This document shows positions 28,453 to 38,012 of a stretch of DNA of 64,000 nt, in pieces. Source of the stretch: Acinetobacter suaedae (GTDB taxonomy: Bacteria > Pseudomonadota > Gammaproteobacteria > Pseudomonadales > Moraxellaceae); contig NZ_CP043909.1 in the NCBI RefSeq assembly GCF_008630915.1, positions 1,364,001 to 1,428,000 of the forward strand, read 5' to 3'. The notes under the pieces were generated by a model, which saw only the letters and a program-made list of their open reading frames with translations, was not told where the DNA came from and did not search any database. The first letter of the stretch is position 1; each line of letters begins with the position of its first letter. Position numbers and translations under genes: made by a program.

Positions 28453-29100
28453 TTATATAGTCGAAGTAGCAAGTTTCAAACCAAATCCAAAAAATAGAAC
28501 TCCAACTAAAAATACACCACTTGCAGCCAGTTTATAGTTGTGTTTAAAGAAACCTGCTAATTTTACGCCTGAAAAAATAAGTGCGGTTAGATAGCTAAAA
28601 CTAACGATTTGTAGAACCAATGCCAATACCAAAAAACTGATCATTGGGTAGGGATAACTTGGCTCAACAAATTGCACAAAGAACGATAAGAAAAATAAAA
28701 TTGCCTTTGGGTTCAATAAACTAATGCCAAGTGCTGTCCGATAAGGATGAACTTTATCTAACCGAGGTAAATCGGCCAACTCTGTGTGATGTGGAGGTTT
28801 TTTCCATGTTTGATATCCACTTTGGAGTAGTTTAAAACCTAAGTAAGCAAGATAGCAGGCCCCAGTTAATTTAAGAATAACAAACAAAATGGGAAAGGCT
28901 TTTAATAGCGATGCCGCGCCTAATACAGTACAAACGATTAAAATAAAATCACCAGTAAATACACCACAAGCGGCAGCATAACCAGTACGTATTCCATAGC
29001 GTGAGGCCACAGACATGACATAGATGGAATTAGGGCCAGGTAATAAAATGATTAAGATCGTACCGATAATATAAGTAGTTAAATCTGTGATGCCAAACAC
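28453..29100 (-). CDS. LysE-family amino-acid exporter
   Basis: A 215-residue membrane protein starting with GTG. The N-terminus FGITDLTTYIIGTILIILLPGPNSIYVMSVASRYGIRTGYAAACG has the family signature (P-G-P-N, then G-x-x-x-G). Six membrane spans are expected. LysE/RhtB-type proteins export basic or small neutral amino acids, and the branch with the N-terminal LLPGPNSIYVM resembles LeuE (leucine export). The substrate cannot be fixed from sequence. It is directly downstream of the tal terminator, so it is probably transcribed from its own promoter. Confidence 0.87.
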   Translation of the reverse strand: MFGITDLTTYIIGTILIILLPGPNSIYVMSVASRYGIRTGYAAACGVFTGDFILIVCTVLGAASLLKAFPILFVILKLTGACYLAYLGFKLLQSGYQTWKKPPHHTELADLPRLDKVHPYRTALGISLLNPKAILFFLSFFVQFVEPSYPYPMISFLVLALVLQIVSFSYLTALIFSGVKLAGFFKHNYKLAASGVFLVGVLFFGFGLKLATSTI

Positions 29101-29113
29101 GATGAGCTCAATA

Positions 29114-29152
29114 AAAAACCGACCCTCACTAATATAGCAAGAATCGGTTTTT
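29114..29152 (-). terminator. tal terminator
   Basis: Reading on the minus strand, AAAAACCGA / TCGGTTTTTT form the stem around a 21-base loop, with a T-run at the end. It lies between tal and the LysE-like gene. Confidence 0.78.
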
Positions 29153-29173
29153 AATAGGTGAAAAATCAGCTAA

Positions 29174-30163
29174 TTATGGACTGATTTCAGCATCAACACC
29201 AAAAGATTGACGAAGTAACAAACTTAATTGATTTCGAGCTTTGATAAAACCATCAATTCCACCTTGTAGTAGTTGGAATGCCATTAGATCTTGTTCAAGT
29301 TCAGCCTTGAAGCTTTCCTTAGTTTGTTCAGGACGCTCAATTTTTTCAGCCTGTTGTGAGGCTTCTACACTCAGTTGAGCATCAACGTTTTGTTGGTCTT
29401 GTTCTAATTGTGCCAATAAATTTGGCGCAATAGTTAGTAAATCACAACCAGTTAAGCCAAGTACTTGAGCAGTGCTGCGGAAGCTTGCCCCCATGACTTG
29501 TGTTGGAATACCTTGTTGCTTGTAATAATTATATATTTTCTTAACAGAGAGTACGCCTGGATCTTTCTCGATTGGATAAGCATCTACACCTTCTGCTTTT
29601 TTGTACCAATCTAAAATACGTCCAACAAATGGAGAGATAAGGGTGACGTTTGCATCTGCACAGGCTTGCGCTTGATGTAAACCAAACAATAAAGTGAGAT
29701 TACATGGAATCCCTTCAGCTTCTAAAACTTTAGCAGCTTGAATACCTTCCCATGTAGAAGCAATCTTGATTAGGATGCGTGACTGTTCGATGCCATAGCT
29801 TTGGTATAGCTTTGAAAGCTCTCTAGCTTTAGTAATCGTTGCCTCTGTATCATAAGAAAGTAGAGCATCAACTTCTGTGGAAACACGACCGTCAATTAAT
29901 TTTAAAATTTCAACACCAAACTTGACAGTCAAAATATCAATCGTACGCTCGATCAGCTCATCAGCCTTATAACCTTCTTGTTTTGCTTGGAGATAGGCCT
30001 CTTCGATGAGTTCTTTACTTTCTGGTTGTTCAGCAGCTGCTGTAATTAATGAAGGATTTGTTGTTGCATCGAGTGGACGAAATTTTTTAATTGCTTCAAG
30101 ATCACTACTATCAGCTACAACGGTTGTAAAATTCTTTAATTGATTTAATGCAGTTTGAGTCAT
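29174..30163 (-). CDS. tal: Transaldolase
   Basis: A 329-residue enzyme of the non-oxidative pentose phosphate pathway that moves a dihydroxyacetone unit between sedoheptulose 7-phosphate and glyceraldehyde 3-phosphate. The N-terminal signature is FRPLDATTNPSLI, and the Schiff-base lysine lies in SRILIKIASTWEGIQAAK (about residue 140). The block GASFRSTAQVLGLTGCDLLTI also fits. The length fits the TalB subfamily (317 in E. coli). Monocistronic, with a terminator after it. Confidence 0.95.
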   Translation of the reverse strand: MTQTALNQLKNFTTVVADSSDLEAIKKFRPLDATTNPSLITAAAEQPESKELIEEAYLQAKQEGYKADELIERTIDILTVKFGVEILKLIDGRVSTEVDALLSYDTEATITKARELSKLYQSYGIEQSRILIKIASTWEGIQAAKVLEAEGIPCNLTLLFGLHQAQACADANVTLISPFVGRILDWYKKAEGVDAYPIEKDPGVLSVKKIYNYYKQQGIPTQVMGASFRSTAQVLGLTGCDLLTIAPNLLAQLEQDQQNVDAQLSVEASQQAEKIERPEQTKESFKAELEQDLMAFQLLQGGIDGFIKARNQLSLLLRQSFGVDAEISP

Positions 30164-30277
30164 TGATATAACGTTCTTACTTAAACAAATATAGTGGTAT
30201 TCTCATTTATAACACACAATTCAAGAAAGCAAAGTATCACTTGTTATTAGATGCTTTATTGTTTCATGCTTGCTCTG

Positions 30278-31163
30278 TTAGTTTTTCTGACGTTGTTGTC
30301 GAATGTGTTCAATCAAGAATCTTGCTGCAGCGCCTAACTCACTTTCTCGGCTCCAAACGAGATCCACATAATATTCAAACTTTGGTGTGAAATCATAAAG
30401 CTCCAAAATTTTTAATTTTTTCTTTAATTCAGGGTTTTCATTAAACATTTCTAAGGGGAGAACACCCCAGCCCAAATTTCGAACAATCATCATGCACGCT
30501 GAATGGTGGTTGTCGGTACGCCAGTAATCTTTAGCAAAAAGTAATTCAGGTTTAATCCTGTTATCTCGGCTCGCTACTACGATTTGACGGGTTTGAACCA
30601 TTTGCTCAAAAGATACTTGTTCAAGTTGAGCCAGTGGATGAATATTCGAGATAACAGGTACTAACGCTTCTCTTTTAAGTTCAACAAACTGCTCACGACT
30701 GTCTAATTGTTCACGCTCAAACATCAAAGCTAGTTGCGCTGACTGATCCAGCAACATGTGCAAAGCATCTTCTTGCGGAGCAGATACGATATTAATGGCG
30801 AGACTCGGAAAATTTTGCTCAAGTAGGGTAATGTAGTCTGTCCAATTGGTATGCAATAGTTCGGATACAACCACAATGTTTAATGTGGACTCTAAACCTG
30901 TGCTGAGCGCATGCGCATGTTGTTTCCATTGATTCATTTCAATGAGTAATTGTTGTGTTTTTTCATACAGCACCATTGCTTCAGCAGTAGGAGTTGGTTC
31001 ACGTCCCACTCGCTCAAATAAGTTGAGATTTAAATCAATTTCTAGGTTAGCAATCGACATGCTTACCGCAGAAGGGACTTTGCCCAACTTGCGTGCAGCC
31101 GCAGAAAATGAGCCTGTTTCAATGACGGTTTGAAACATGATGAGTTGTTCTTGATTAATATTC
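30278..31163 (-). CDS. aceR: LysR-type regulator divergent from the AceI-like efflux gene
   Basis: A 295-residue LysR regulator. The N-terminal winged helix-turn-helix spans about 1-60, with recognition helices in SFSAAARKLGKVPSAVSMSIANLE, and the C-terminal effector domain is complete (about 90-290). It is divergently transcribed from the PACE efflux gene with a gap of 90 bp. In A. baumannii the LysR protein AceR is encoded beside aceI and activates it in response to chlorhexidine and polyamines. I assign the name by synteny and family, not by sequence identity. A 5-5-5 inverted repeat lies in the gap. Confidence 0.8.
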
Positions 31164-31188
31164 ATCTGTCAAAAAAACTGAAAGAACC

Positions 31189-31203
31189 TGATTGGATTAA
31201 TCA
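31189..31203. promoter_or_regulatory. Candidate operator between the LysR and PACE genes
   Basis: TGATT-GGATT-AATCA is a perfect 5-5-5 inverted repeat in the 90-bp divergent gap, followed on the plus side by a T-rich promoter region. LysR proteins often bind interrupted palindromes of this size. No binding data are implied. Confidence 0.4.
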
Positions 31204-31253
31204 AAATTATAAAAATAAAATGGCAAATATCCAAACAAGAGAGTGTTATAGAA

Positions 31254-31682
31254 ATGTTGATTTCCAAAAGAAGACTCATTCATGCGATTGTCTATGAAGT
31301 GATTTTATTGGTCATCATCGCAATTGCGTTAAGTTTTATTTTTGACATGCCGATGGAAGTAACAGGAACATTAGGTGTGTTTATGGCGGTTGTTTCAGTG
31401 ATTTGGAACATGATTTTTAATAATTATTTTGAGAAAATTGAGCTTAAATACAATTGGGAAAGAACTGTACCAGTGCGTATTTTGCATGCGGTTGGATTTG
31501 AAGGTGGTTTGTTAATCGCGACAGTTCCAATGATTGCTTATATGATGAATATGACGATCGTTGAAGCGTTTATTTTGGATATCGGTTTAACCTTATGTAT
31601 TTTGGTCTATACTTTTATCTTCCAGTGGTGTTATGACACTGTAGAAAATCGTTTCTTCCCAAATGCAAAATTTGCATCATAA
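31254..31682 (+). CDS. aceI: PACE-family biocide/diamine efflux protein (AceI-like)
   Basis: A 142-residue inner-membrane protein with four spans in two repeated pairs. The N-terminus MLISKRRLIHAIVYEVILL places Glu at position 15, the residue essential for transport in AceI, and the middle WNMIFNNYFEKIELKYNWERTVPVRILHA and the C-terminal FQWCYDTVENRFFPNAKFAS match AceI closely as I recall it. AceI exports chlorhexidine and short diamines such as cadaverine and putrescine, driven by protons. The adjacent divergent LysR gene supports the AceR-AceI assignment. A terminator follows at 31701. Confidence 0.93.
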   Translation: MLISKRRLIHAIVYEVILLVIIAIALSFIFDMPMEVTGTLGVFMAVVSVIWNMIFNNYFEKIELKYNWERTVPVRILHAVGFEGGLLIATVPMIAYMMNMTIVEAFILDIGLTLCILVYTFIFQWCYDTVENRFFPNAKFAS

Positions 31683-31700
31683 TAATGAGATCGTTAGGTA

Positions 31701-31732
31701 GCACTCTTTATCACTTGATGAAGAGTGCTTTT
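31701..31732 (+). terminator. Terminator after the AceI-like gene
   Basis: GCACTCTT / AAGAGTGC (31701-31708 and 31721-31728) with a 12-base loop, then TTTT. Confidence 0.75.
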
Positions 31733-31754
31733 GAACCTGCAATGCGCATGGTTA

Positions 31755-31777
31755 GATTAGTATAAAATAGCCTAATC
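31755..31777 (+). promoter_or_regulatory. Promoter with flanking inverted repeat
   Basis: GATTAG (31755-31760) and CTAATC (31772-31777) flank a -10-like TATAAA (31761-31766), about 30 bp before the start of the gene at 31795. This geometry would suit a repressor that blocks the -10 element. Confidence 0.4.
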
Positions 31778-31794
31778 AAATCTGGAACTATGAT

Positions 31795-32169
31795 ATGTCT
31801 AAATTAGCTTACCTTATTTTATTAATAATCAGTCCAGTGATTTACGCGGGTTATGATGTTCATATAACTAAAAAGGAATTTTACTTCAATGAGGGTGAAT
31901 GTATTACACTAGCAGAATGGCAATCTTATATGAAAACAGATCCATCTGTAATTGTTGATCCTCAGAATTCAGAGCAGGGTTTTATTGTCTCGATCAATAA
32001 GCAAGTATTTCCATTGTGGTATAGTTATGATTCATGCGATCTAACAACAAAAAATCCAAGTTTAGAGGCGATCACTAAGATGATAGAGATTGCGAAAAGG
32101 TTAAATGCTACTGTTCAAGGTGATGAGGCAGAAATTTATATTGCACCTGATAATGTTATTAGAAAATAA
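31795..32169 (+). CDS. Small exported protein of unknown function
   Basis: A 124-residue protein with a signal peptide (SKLAYLILLIISPVIYA, cleavage near residue 18). The mature part starts GYDVHITKKEFYF, contains ECITLAEWQSYMKTD, and ends with a short acidic/Lys tail (GDEAEIYIAPDN). Two cysteines (one in ECITL, one in DSCDL) may form a disulfide. No family is recognised. It is probably periplasmic. A candidate promoter flanked by an inverted repeat lies just upstream. It stands between the AceI-like gene and mfd. Confidence 0.65.
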   Translation: MSKLAYLILLIISPVIYAGYDVHITKKEFYFNEGECITLAEWQSYMKTDPSVIVDPQNSEQGFIVSINKQVFPLWYSYDSCDLTTKNPSLEAITKMIEIAKRLNATVQGDEAEIYIAPDNVIRK

Positions 32170-32401
32170 AATAATTATATCGTTTAAATAATATCTCTGC
32201 TTTTTAAGAAACCATATAACTGTAAGATTAGATTCAATTTACAATGCTTTGTGTTGTAATAAATTTAACTCGACTACTATTTCGGTTGATAGACCATTCA
32301 CTTGAGAAAAACCCGTTAGTCTTATTTTAGGATTCATATCAACATAAAAAACATCATGCTAAAATAAGTCACTTGTCATTATAAATTGCACGACTTTCTC
32401 T

Positions 32402-35400
32402 ATGTTTCAGCAAGAAATTTCTCAATTAAATCTACAACAACTCAAAGCAGGCGAAAAGCGTTGGATTGGCTCATTACTGGGATCGTCGGCAGCACTATTA
32501 TTTAAAGAAATTGCGACCCAAAGCTCAAATCTATACGTCATTGTGGCAAGGAATAATCAGCATTTAGCTCAACTGGAAAGTGAGCTTGAGTTTTACGGTA
32601 TCAAACCTACAATTTTCCCCGATTGGGAAATCTTGCCTTATGACCGTTTGTCTCCACATCAAGATATTGTCTCAGAGCGCTTGGCTATTTTATCCAATAT
32701 GCCGCAGAAAGGTATTTTGTTGATTTCCGCAAGTACTTTAGCGCAACGTGTTGCACCATATTCATGGGTGGTTGGTGAGCACTTTGATATTAAAGTTGGA
32801 CAAAAGCTTGATTTAGAAACACAGAAAAAACAGCTCGTACAAGCAGGGTACCGTTTGGTTGATACCGTTTACGATCATGGCGAGTTTGCTGTTCGTGGTA
32901 GCATCATGGATATTTTTGCTTCAGGACAGGAACAACCGATTCGTATAGATTTATTCGATGATGAAATTGAAAGCCTAAAGTTCTTTGATCCAGAAACACA
33001 ACGTACGACGGAGTCTTTGAAAAACTTTACTGTTTTACCTGCCAAAGAGTTTCCACTCAAAGAAGGTCGTTCAATTTTTAGAGATCGCTATGCTGAGAGT
33101 TTTCCAACCGCAAATCCAAAGAAAAATCCCATTTATCAAGATGTCCTCGAAGGAATTGCAACCCCAGGATTAGAATTCTATTTGCCTTTGTTCTTTGATA
33201 AAAAGGTGATGGAAGCACAAAGTATGTTCACAGCATACTTACCAAAGAATTGCATTGTCATTACAAATAATGAGATTGAAGATGAGTTGATCAACTTCTG
33301 GAAAGAAGTTGTACGTCGTTATGAAGACCGTCGTCACAACATTGATCAGCCAATTCTCCCGCCTGAAGATTTATTTTTAATGCCTAATCATGTACTGCAG
33401 GCACTAAATCAATTACCTCGTATTATCGCTTCACCTGATGCTTTAGATTCAAAATCTGGTGTTTTAAATCTTGCCTCTGAGCAACCGCCAAAACTTGCAG
33501 TTGATCCCAAAAAAGAACAACCGTTTCAGGCGGTCAAAGACTATATCGATCAAATCAATTTCCCTGTTTTATTGGTTGCAGAAAGTGCAGGTCGACGAGA
33601 AACTTTAAAAGATGCTTTGCGATCTGTTCTAGGTGAAATCCAGACTGTCGAAAGTTTTGCTCAATTCCAAAAAGATAAACTTAAAGTTGCGATTACAAGT
33701 GCACCCTTAGATCGTGGTTTGCTGCTAACGGATCAGTTATCTGTCATTTCAGAAAATCAGTTGTATGAACATCGAGTGGTACAGCGTCGCCGTAAACGTC
33801 AGCAAGAAGTTTCTGAAGAGTTTTTAATTCGAAGTTTAACTGAGCTAAACATTGGCGCGCCGGTGGTTCATATTGATCATGGTGTGGGACGATATGCAGG
33901 ATTAATCACTTTAGAAATTGATGATCAAGACCATGAATTTTTACAGCTTGATTATGCTGATGGCGCTAAAGTTTATGTTCCCGTCACCAATCTGCATTTG
34001 ATCAGTCGTTATAGTGGTGGTGATCCTGATCTTGCACCATTACACAAATTAGGTACGGATGCTTGGAGTAAAGCAAAACGTAAGGCATTAGAGCAAATTC
34101 ATGATGTAGCAGCTGAGTTATTACATATTCAGGCACGTCGCCAAGCAAAACCAGGATTTGCTTTTGAACTGGATCATACGGCATATATGCAATTTGCGAG
34201 TGGTTTTGCTTATGAGGAAACCTTGGATCAGGCGAATGCGATTGAAGCAACTTTACATGATATGCAACTTGCCAAACCAATGGATCGTTTAGTCTGTGGT
34301 GATGTTGGGTTTGGTAAAACAGAAGTTGCGATGCGAGCAGCATTTGTGGCGGTACAAAATGCTAAACAAGTCGCCGTATTAGTCCCGACGACATTACTTG
34401 CACAGCAACACTATGAGTCATTTAAAGATCGCTTTGCTGATACTGCGGTACGTATTGAAGTTCTCTCGCGATTTGGTAGTAGTAAAACTCACTTAAAAAT
34501 TATAGAAGATCTTGCAGATGGTAAGGTCGATATTGTGGTCGGTACACATAAAATTCTGCAAGAGAATGTTCAATTTAAAAACCTTGGACTTATGATTGTT
34601 GATGAGGAACATCGCTTTGGTGTTCGTGACAAAGAGCGGATTAAGGCATTGCGTGCAGATGTTGATATGTTGACCTTAACTGCGACGCCTATTCCACGTA
34701 CCTTGAATATGGCTTTCTCTGGTATGCGTGACTTATCGATTATCGCAACACCACCTGCACGCCGTTTGGCGGTGAAAACCTTTGTGCAAGAACATACAGA
34801 TGATTCAATCAAAGAGGCTATACTGCGTGAGCTGTTACGTGGAGGTCAAGTTTATTTCTTGCATAATGAAGTCGAAACAATTGAACGTGCGGCAGAAAAT
34901 ATACGTCATCTAGTTCCTGAAGCGCGAGTAGCAGTTGCACATGGACAAATGCGTGAACGTGAACTTGAGCAAGTAATGCAGCAGTTCTACCACAAAGAAT
35001 ATAATGTATTGGTGTGCTCAACGATTATTGAAACAGGGATCGATGTCCCAAATGCCAATACGATTATCATCGAACGCGCAGATAAGTTAGGACTTGCACA
35101 ATTACACCAATTACGTGGCCGTGTAGGTCGTTCCCATCATCAAGCTTATGCATATTTACTTGTCCCATCAATCAAACATCTTAAAGGTGATGCAGAGAAA
35201 CGCCTAGATGCAATTCAACGTGCTTCGACCTTAGGCGCAGGTTTCATGTTGGCGACCGAGGATTTAGAAATTCGTGGTGCTGGTGAATTACTAGGTGAAC
35301 AACAAAGTGGTTCAATGCAGGCGATTGGTTATAGCTTGTATATGGAAATGCTTGAGAAGGCGACCAAAGCGATTCAAAAAGGCAAGACACCAAACTTTGA

Positions 35401-35863
35401 TGCGCCGTTGTTATTGACTGCTGAAATCAATTTGCATATGCCTGCATTGATTCCTGATGATTATTTAGGAGATGTACATCAACGTCTATTGTTCTATAAG
35501 CGTATTAGTAATACCGATAGCCAAGAAAAACTTGATAACATCCGTATGGAATTGATCGATCGCTTTGGTATACCGCCACAATCTGTAAAACAGCTGTTTA
35601 GCGTGCACCAGATTCGTCTCAGGGCAGAACAATTAGGGATCACCAAAATTGATGTCAATAATAATGGTGGTTATATTGAATTTTCACCTGATACACCTGT
35701 ACAAGCGATCAGCATCATTCAACTTATGCAGAAAAATCCGACCTATTATCGGATGGAAGGTGGACAACGTTTGAAAGTAACCGTACAACTCGCTGAATAC
35801 GATAAACGCATTCAATTTATTATGGATTTGTTGAATAAGCTACTCAATGAGTTAAGTGCTTAA
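32402..35863 (+). CDS. mfd: Transcription-repair coupling factor Mfd
   Basis: A 1153-residue helicase-type translocase (E. coli 1148). It removes RNA polymerase stalled at DNA lesions and recruits UvrA. Domain order: UvrB-like N-terminal part (about 1-340), RNA-polymerase-interaction domain (about 480-550, AGLITLEID), then the RecG-like motor with Walker A GDVGFGKTEVA (about 635), Walker B-type DEEHRFG (about 733), motif TATPIPRTLNMAFSG, motif IV-VI STIIETGIDVPNANT and QLRGRVGRS, and a C-terminal domain (about 1000-1153) that inhibits UvrA binding. Full length, with no gap or frameshift seen. Confidence 0.97.
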   Translation: MFQQEISQLNLQQLKAGEKRWIGSLLGSSAALLFKEIATQSSNLYVIVARNNQHLAQLESELEFYGIKPTIFPDWEILPYDRLSPHQDIVSERLAILSNMPQKGILLISASTLAQRVAPYSWVVGEHFDIKVGQKLDLETQKKQLVQAGYRLVDTVYDHGEFAVRGSIMDIFASGQEQPIRIDLFDDEIESLKFFDPETQRTTESLKNFTVLPAKEFPLKEGRSIFRDRYAESFPTANPKKNPIYQDVLEGIATPGLEFYLPLFFDKKVMEAQSMFTAYLPKNCIVITNNEIEDELINFWKEVVRRYEDRRHNIDQPILPPEDLFLMPNHVLQALNQLPRIIASPDALDSKSGVLNLASEQPPKLAVDPKKEQPFQAVKDYIDQINFPVLLVAESAGRRETLKDALRSVLGEIQTVESFAQFQKDKLKVAITSAPLDRGLLLTDQLSVISENQLYEHRVVQRRRKRQQEVSEEFLIRSLTELNIGAPVVHIDHGVGRYAGLITLEIDDQDHEFLQLDYADGAKVYVPVTNLHLISRYSGGDPDLAPLHKLGTDAWSKAKRKALEQIHDVAAELLHIQARRQAKPGFAFELDHTAYMQFASGFAYEETLDQANAIEATLHDMQLAKPMDRLVCGDVGFGKTEVAMRAAFVAVQNAKQVAVLVPTTLLAQQHYESFKDRFADTAVRIEVLSRFGSSKTHLKIIEDLADGKVDIVVGTHKILQENVQFKNLGLMIVDEEHRFGVRDKERIKALRADVDMLTLTATPIPRTLNMAFSGMRDLSIIATPPARRLAVKTFVQEHTDDSIKEAILRELLRGGQVYFLHNEVETIERAAENIRHLVPEARVAVAHGQMRERELEQVMQQFYHKEYNVLVCSTIIETGIDVPNANTIIIERADKLGLAQLHQLRGRVGRSHHQAYAYLLVPSIKHLKGDAEKRLDAIQRASTLGAGFMLATEDLEIRGAGELLGEQQSGSMQAIGYSLYMEMLEKATKAIQKGKTPNFDAPLLLTAEINLHMPALIPDDYLGDVHQRLLFYKRISNTDSQEKLDNIRMELIDRFGIPPQSVKQLFSVHQIRLRAEQLGITKIDVNNNGGYIEFSPDTPVQAISIIQLMQKNPTYYRMEGGQRLKVTVQLAEYDKRIQFIMDLLNKLLNELSA

Positions 35864-36030
35864 CTTAAAAAATATGCATTATTTTAAGTAAAGGTAAAAT
35901 ATCAATGGTTCTTCCAGTAATAAATGAGGAAAATCATTGTTATTTGTAATCAAACGACTCATGAAGAATACTCACATCAGAACTGATGTGATAGTATTGA
36001 TCATCATTATTTTGCATCATTTATAAAGAT

Positions 36031-36465
36031 ATGTTTAGTTTGCATCCACAACTTGCTCAAGATACATTTTTTGTAGGCGACTTTCCGCTTTCAACATGTC
36101 GTTTAATGAATGATATGCAATTTCCTTGGTTGATCCTTATACCTCGTGTACCAGGTGTTACAGAGCTTTATGAGTTAAGCCAAGCGGATCAAGAACAATT
36201 CTTACGTGAATCTAGTTGGTTATCGAGCCAACTATCTCGTGTATTCCGTGCGGATAAAATGAATGTTGCCGCTTTAGGAAATGTTGTACCTCAATTGCAT
36301 TTTCATCATGTTGTACGTTATCAAAATGACGTAGCATGGCCTAAACCTGTTTGGGGTACGGCTGCGGTACCATATAATAGTGATGTGCTCGCACATATGC
36401 GTCAGACATTAATGTTAGCATTACGTGGACAAGGTGATATGCCGTTTGATTGGCGCATGGACTGA
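36031..36465 (+). CDS. HIT-domain (histidine triad) protein
   Basis: A 144-residue HIT-fold protein. The active-site block is Q-L-H-F-H-H-V (about residues 88-94), so the usual first His of H-x-H-x-H is Gln; this Q-x-H-x-H form is found in one branch of the superfamily, and the catalytic central His (H92) is kept. The rest fits the small hydrolase fold (FPWLILIPRVPGVTELYELS). HIT proteins hydrolyse nucleotide derivatives such as AMP-lysine or dinucleoside polyphosphates; the substrate here is unknown. It lies upstream of a cyclase gene on the same strand with a 49-bp gap. Confidence 0.85.
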   Translation: MFSLHPQLAQDTFFVGDFPLSTCRLMNDMQFPWLILIPRVPGVTELYELSQADQEQFLRESSWLSSQLSRVFRADKMNVAALGNVVPQLHFHHVVRYQNDVAWPKPVWGTAAVPYNSDVLAHMRQTLMLALRGQGDMPFDWRMD

Positions 36466-36514
36466 TCCCAAAATAGAAGAATAACAGTATTCTATAATAA
36501 GAAAGGAGGATAGG

Positions 36515-37954
36515 GTGCCGCTAGATAGGTTAATTGATAAAGAACCTAGACAGTTCGCATATTTTCATCGTTTGATGGGATATTCGATTTTGTCACTTAT
36601 TTTGGTAATTTATACGTTTACCTCATCGACTGCTAACTACCAACTTTATATCCTCCCTTTATTATTGATTTATTTTTTATTTTGTCCTCGCTTAGAAAAG
36701 TGGCTGCAATACAAATACGATAAGCAGATTGAGAAAAATGTATTTTTTGCCAATGAGGCAATTATAGTTGCGATTGTTTTAGCTGCCTTACATCTAAGTT
36801 TGGTACCTACTTTTGTTATTTTATTTGCCTTATTGTATGTTGGATTAAACAATAAAATCTCTTTAATGGTTGCCTGTTTAATCGGCTTGATTGGTGTTGT
36901 TGCCTTTTACTTTACTACTTTCTTTATCTTTGGCGCTGAGCAATATTTTGAACCAACGAATCCAGAGTTGACCGTAGTCAGCTTACTTGGGTTAATGCTC
37001 TTTATTGTAATTGGTAATTATTACCAGCATCGTCGTCTCGATATTCTCGGTCAACAGCGCCAGCATTATCATAACCAAATGACACGTTATATTGCATTTG
37101 CGAATCAGTTGAGTCGATACGCACCACTACAATTGTGGCAGTCGATTATGCGTGGTGAGGCTGAAGCAAAAATTGAATATAAACGTAAGAAGTTAACGAT
37201 CTTTTTCTCAGATATCCAAGGTTTTACAGAGCTTTCAGAAACGTTAATTCCAGATGATTTAGCATTCTTGCTCAATGACTATTTAAGTCATATGACTGAA
37301 ATTGCTAAGCAATATGAGGCGACCGTTGATAAGTTTATGGGAGATGCGATCCTGATCTTTTTTGGTGATCCAAACTCGCAGGGAACTGAGCAAGATGCGA
37401 AAGCTTGTGTTGAAATGGCGATTGCCATGCGTCAACAAATGAAATTGTTGCGCGAGCGATGGAAGAAAATGGGCTATCCCGCATTACATATTCGGATGGG
37501 AATTAGTACAGGTTATTGTCACGTTGGTAACTATGGGGCTTCACATCGTATGGCTTATACCATTGTAGGGCGTGATGTAAACTTAGCGGCTCGTTTGCAG
37601 TCGGCTGCTGAAGTTGATGAAATCTTAATTGCTGATGACACACACCAACTGATTAAAAATGAATTTTTATGTGTGCCTAAGGTGCCAATTTATCTAAAAG
37701 GAATTCAAGGACCAGTTAAAACTTGGCAAGTGATGGAAAAATTCACAGGTAAGAAATCTGATACACAAAAATGGTTTGATTATGATTATAAAGGCTTCCA
37801 TTTGGTATTGAATTTGGAAGAAGTACAAAATTATGAGTATCCAGAGCTTGTTGAAATCTTAGAAACGATGATTGATCGGATCAAGACTCAACAAAAAATC
37901 ACCAATGCTCAGGGTGTTCCAAGGTTAAGTTTGGATGATGAAATAAAGCCTTAA
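36515..37954 (+). CDS. Membrane-bound class III adenylate/guanylate cyclase
   Basis: A 479-residue protein that starts with GTG directly behind a perfect AGGAGG ribosome site. The N-terminal half has about six hydrophobic spans (residues about 20-165), reminiscent of the MASE2 sensor seen in Pseudomonas CyaB-type enzymes. The cyclase domain (about 225-400) carries FFSDIQGF, with the first metal Asp, and DKFMGDAILIFFGD, with the second, followed by the transition-state block GRDVNLAARL. Lys in the DKFMGD block suggests ATP rather than GTP as substrate. With the Crp/Vfr protein at 1206 in the same window, this could be the cAMP source. It lies downstream of a HIT gene and ends at a bidirectional terminator. 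Confidence 0.9.
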   Translation: MPLDRLIDKEPRQFAYFHRLMGYSILSLILVIYTFTSSTANYQLYILPLLLIYFLFCPRLEKWLQYKYDKQIEKNVFFANEAIIVAIVLAALHLSLVPTFVILFALLYVGLNNKISLMVACLIGLIGVVAFYFTTFFIFGAEQYFEPTNPELTVVSLLGLMLFIVIGNYYQHRRLDILGQQRQHYHNQMTRYIAFANQLSRYAPLQLWQSIMRGEAEAKIEYKRKKLTIFFSDIQGFTELSETLIPDDLAFLLNDYLSHMTEIAKQYEATVDKFMGDAILIFFGDPNSQGTEQDAKACVEMAIAMRQQMKLLRERWKKMGYPALHIRMGISTGYCHVGNYGASHRMAYTIVGRDVNLAARLQSAAEVDEILIADDTHQLIKNEFLCVPKVPIYLKGIQGPVKTWQVMEKFTGKKSDTQKWFDYDYKGFHLVLNLEEVQNYEYPELVEILETMIDRIKTQQKITNAQGVPRLSLDDEIKP

Positions 37955-37966
37955 ATTGATAGAAAT

Positions 37967-37997
37967 AAAAAACCTCATTGTATTAATGAGGTTTTTT
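37967..37997. terminator. Bidirectional terminator between cyclase and fdx
   Basis: AAAAAACCTCATT and AATGAGGTTTTTT arms around a 5-base loop; serves the cyclase (plus) and fdx (minus). Confidence 0.9.
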
Positions 37998-38012
37998 ATT
38001 TTTGAAAATCAG

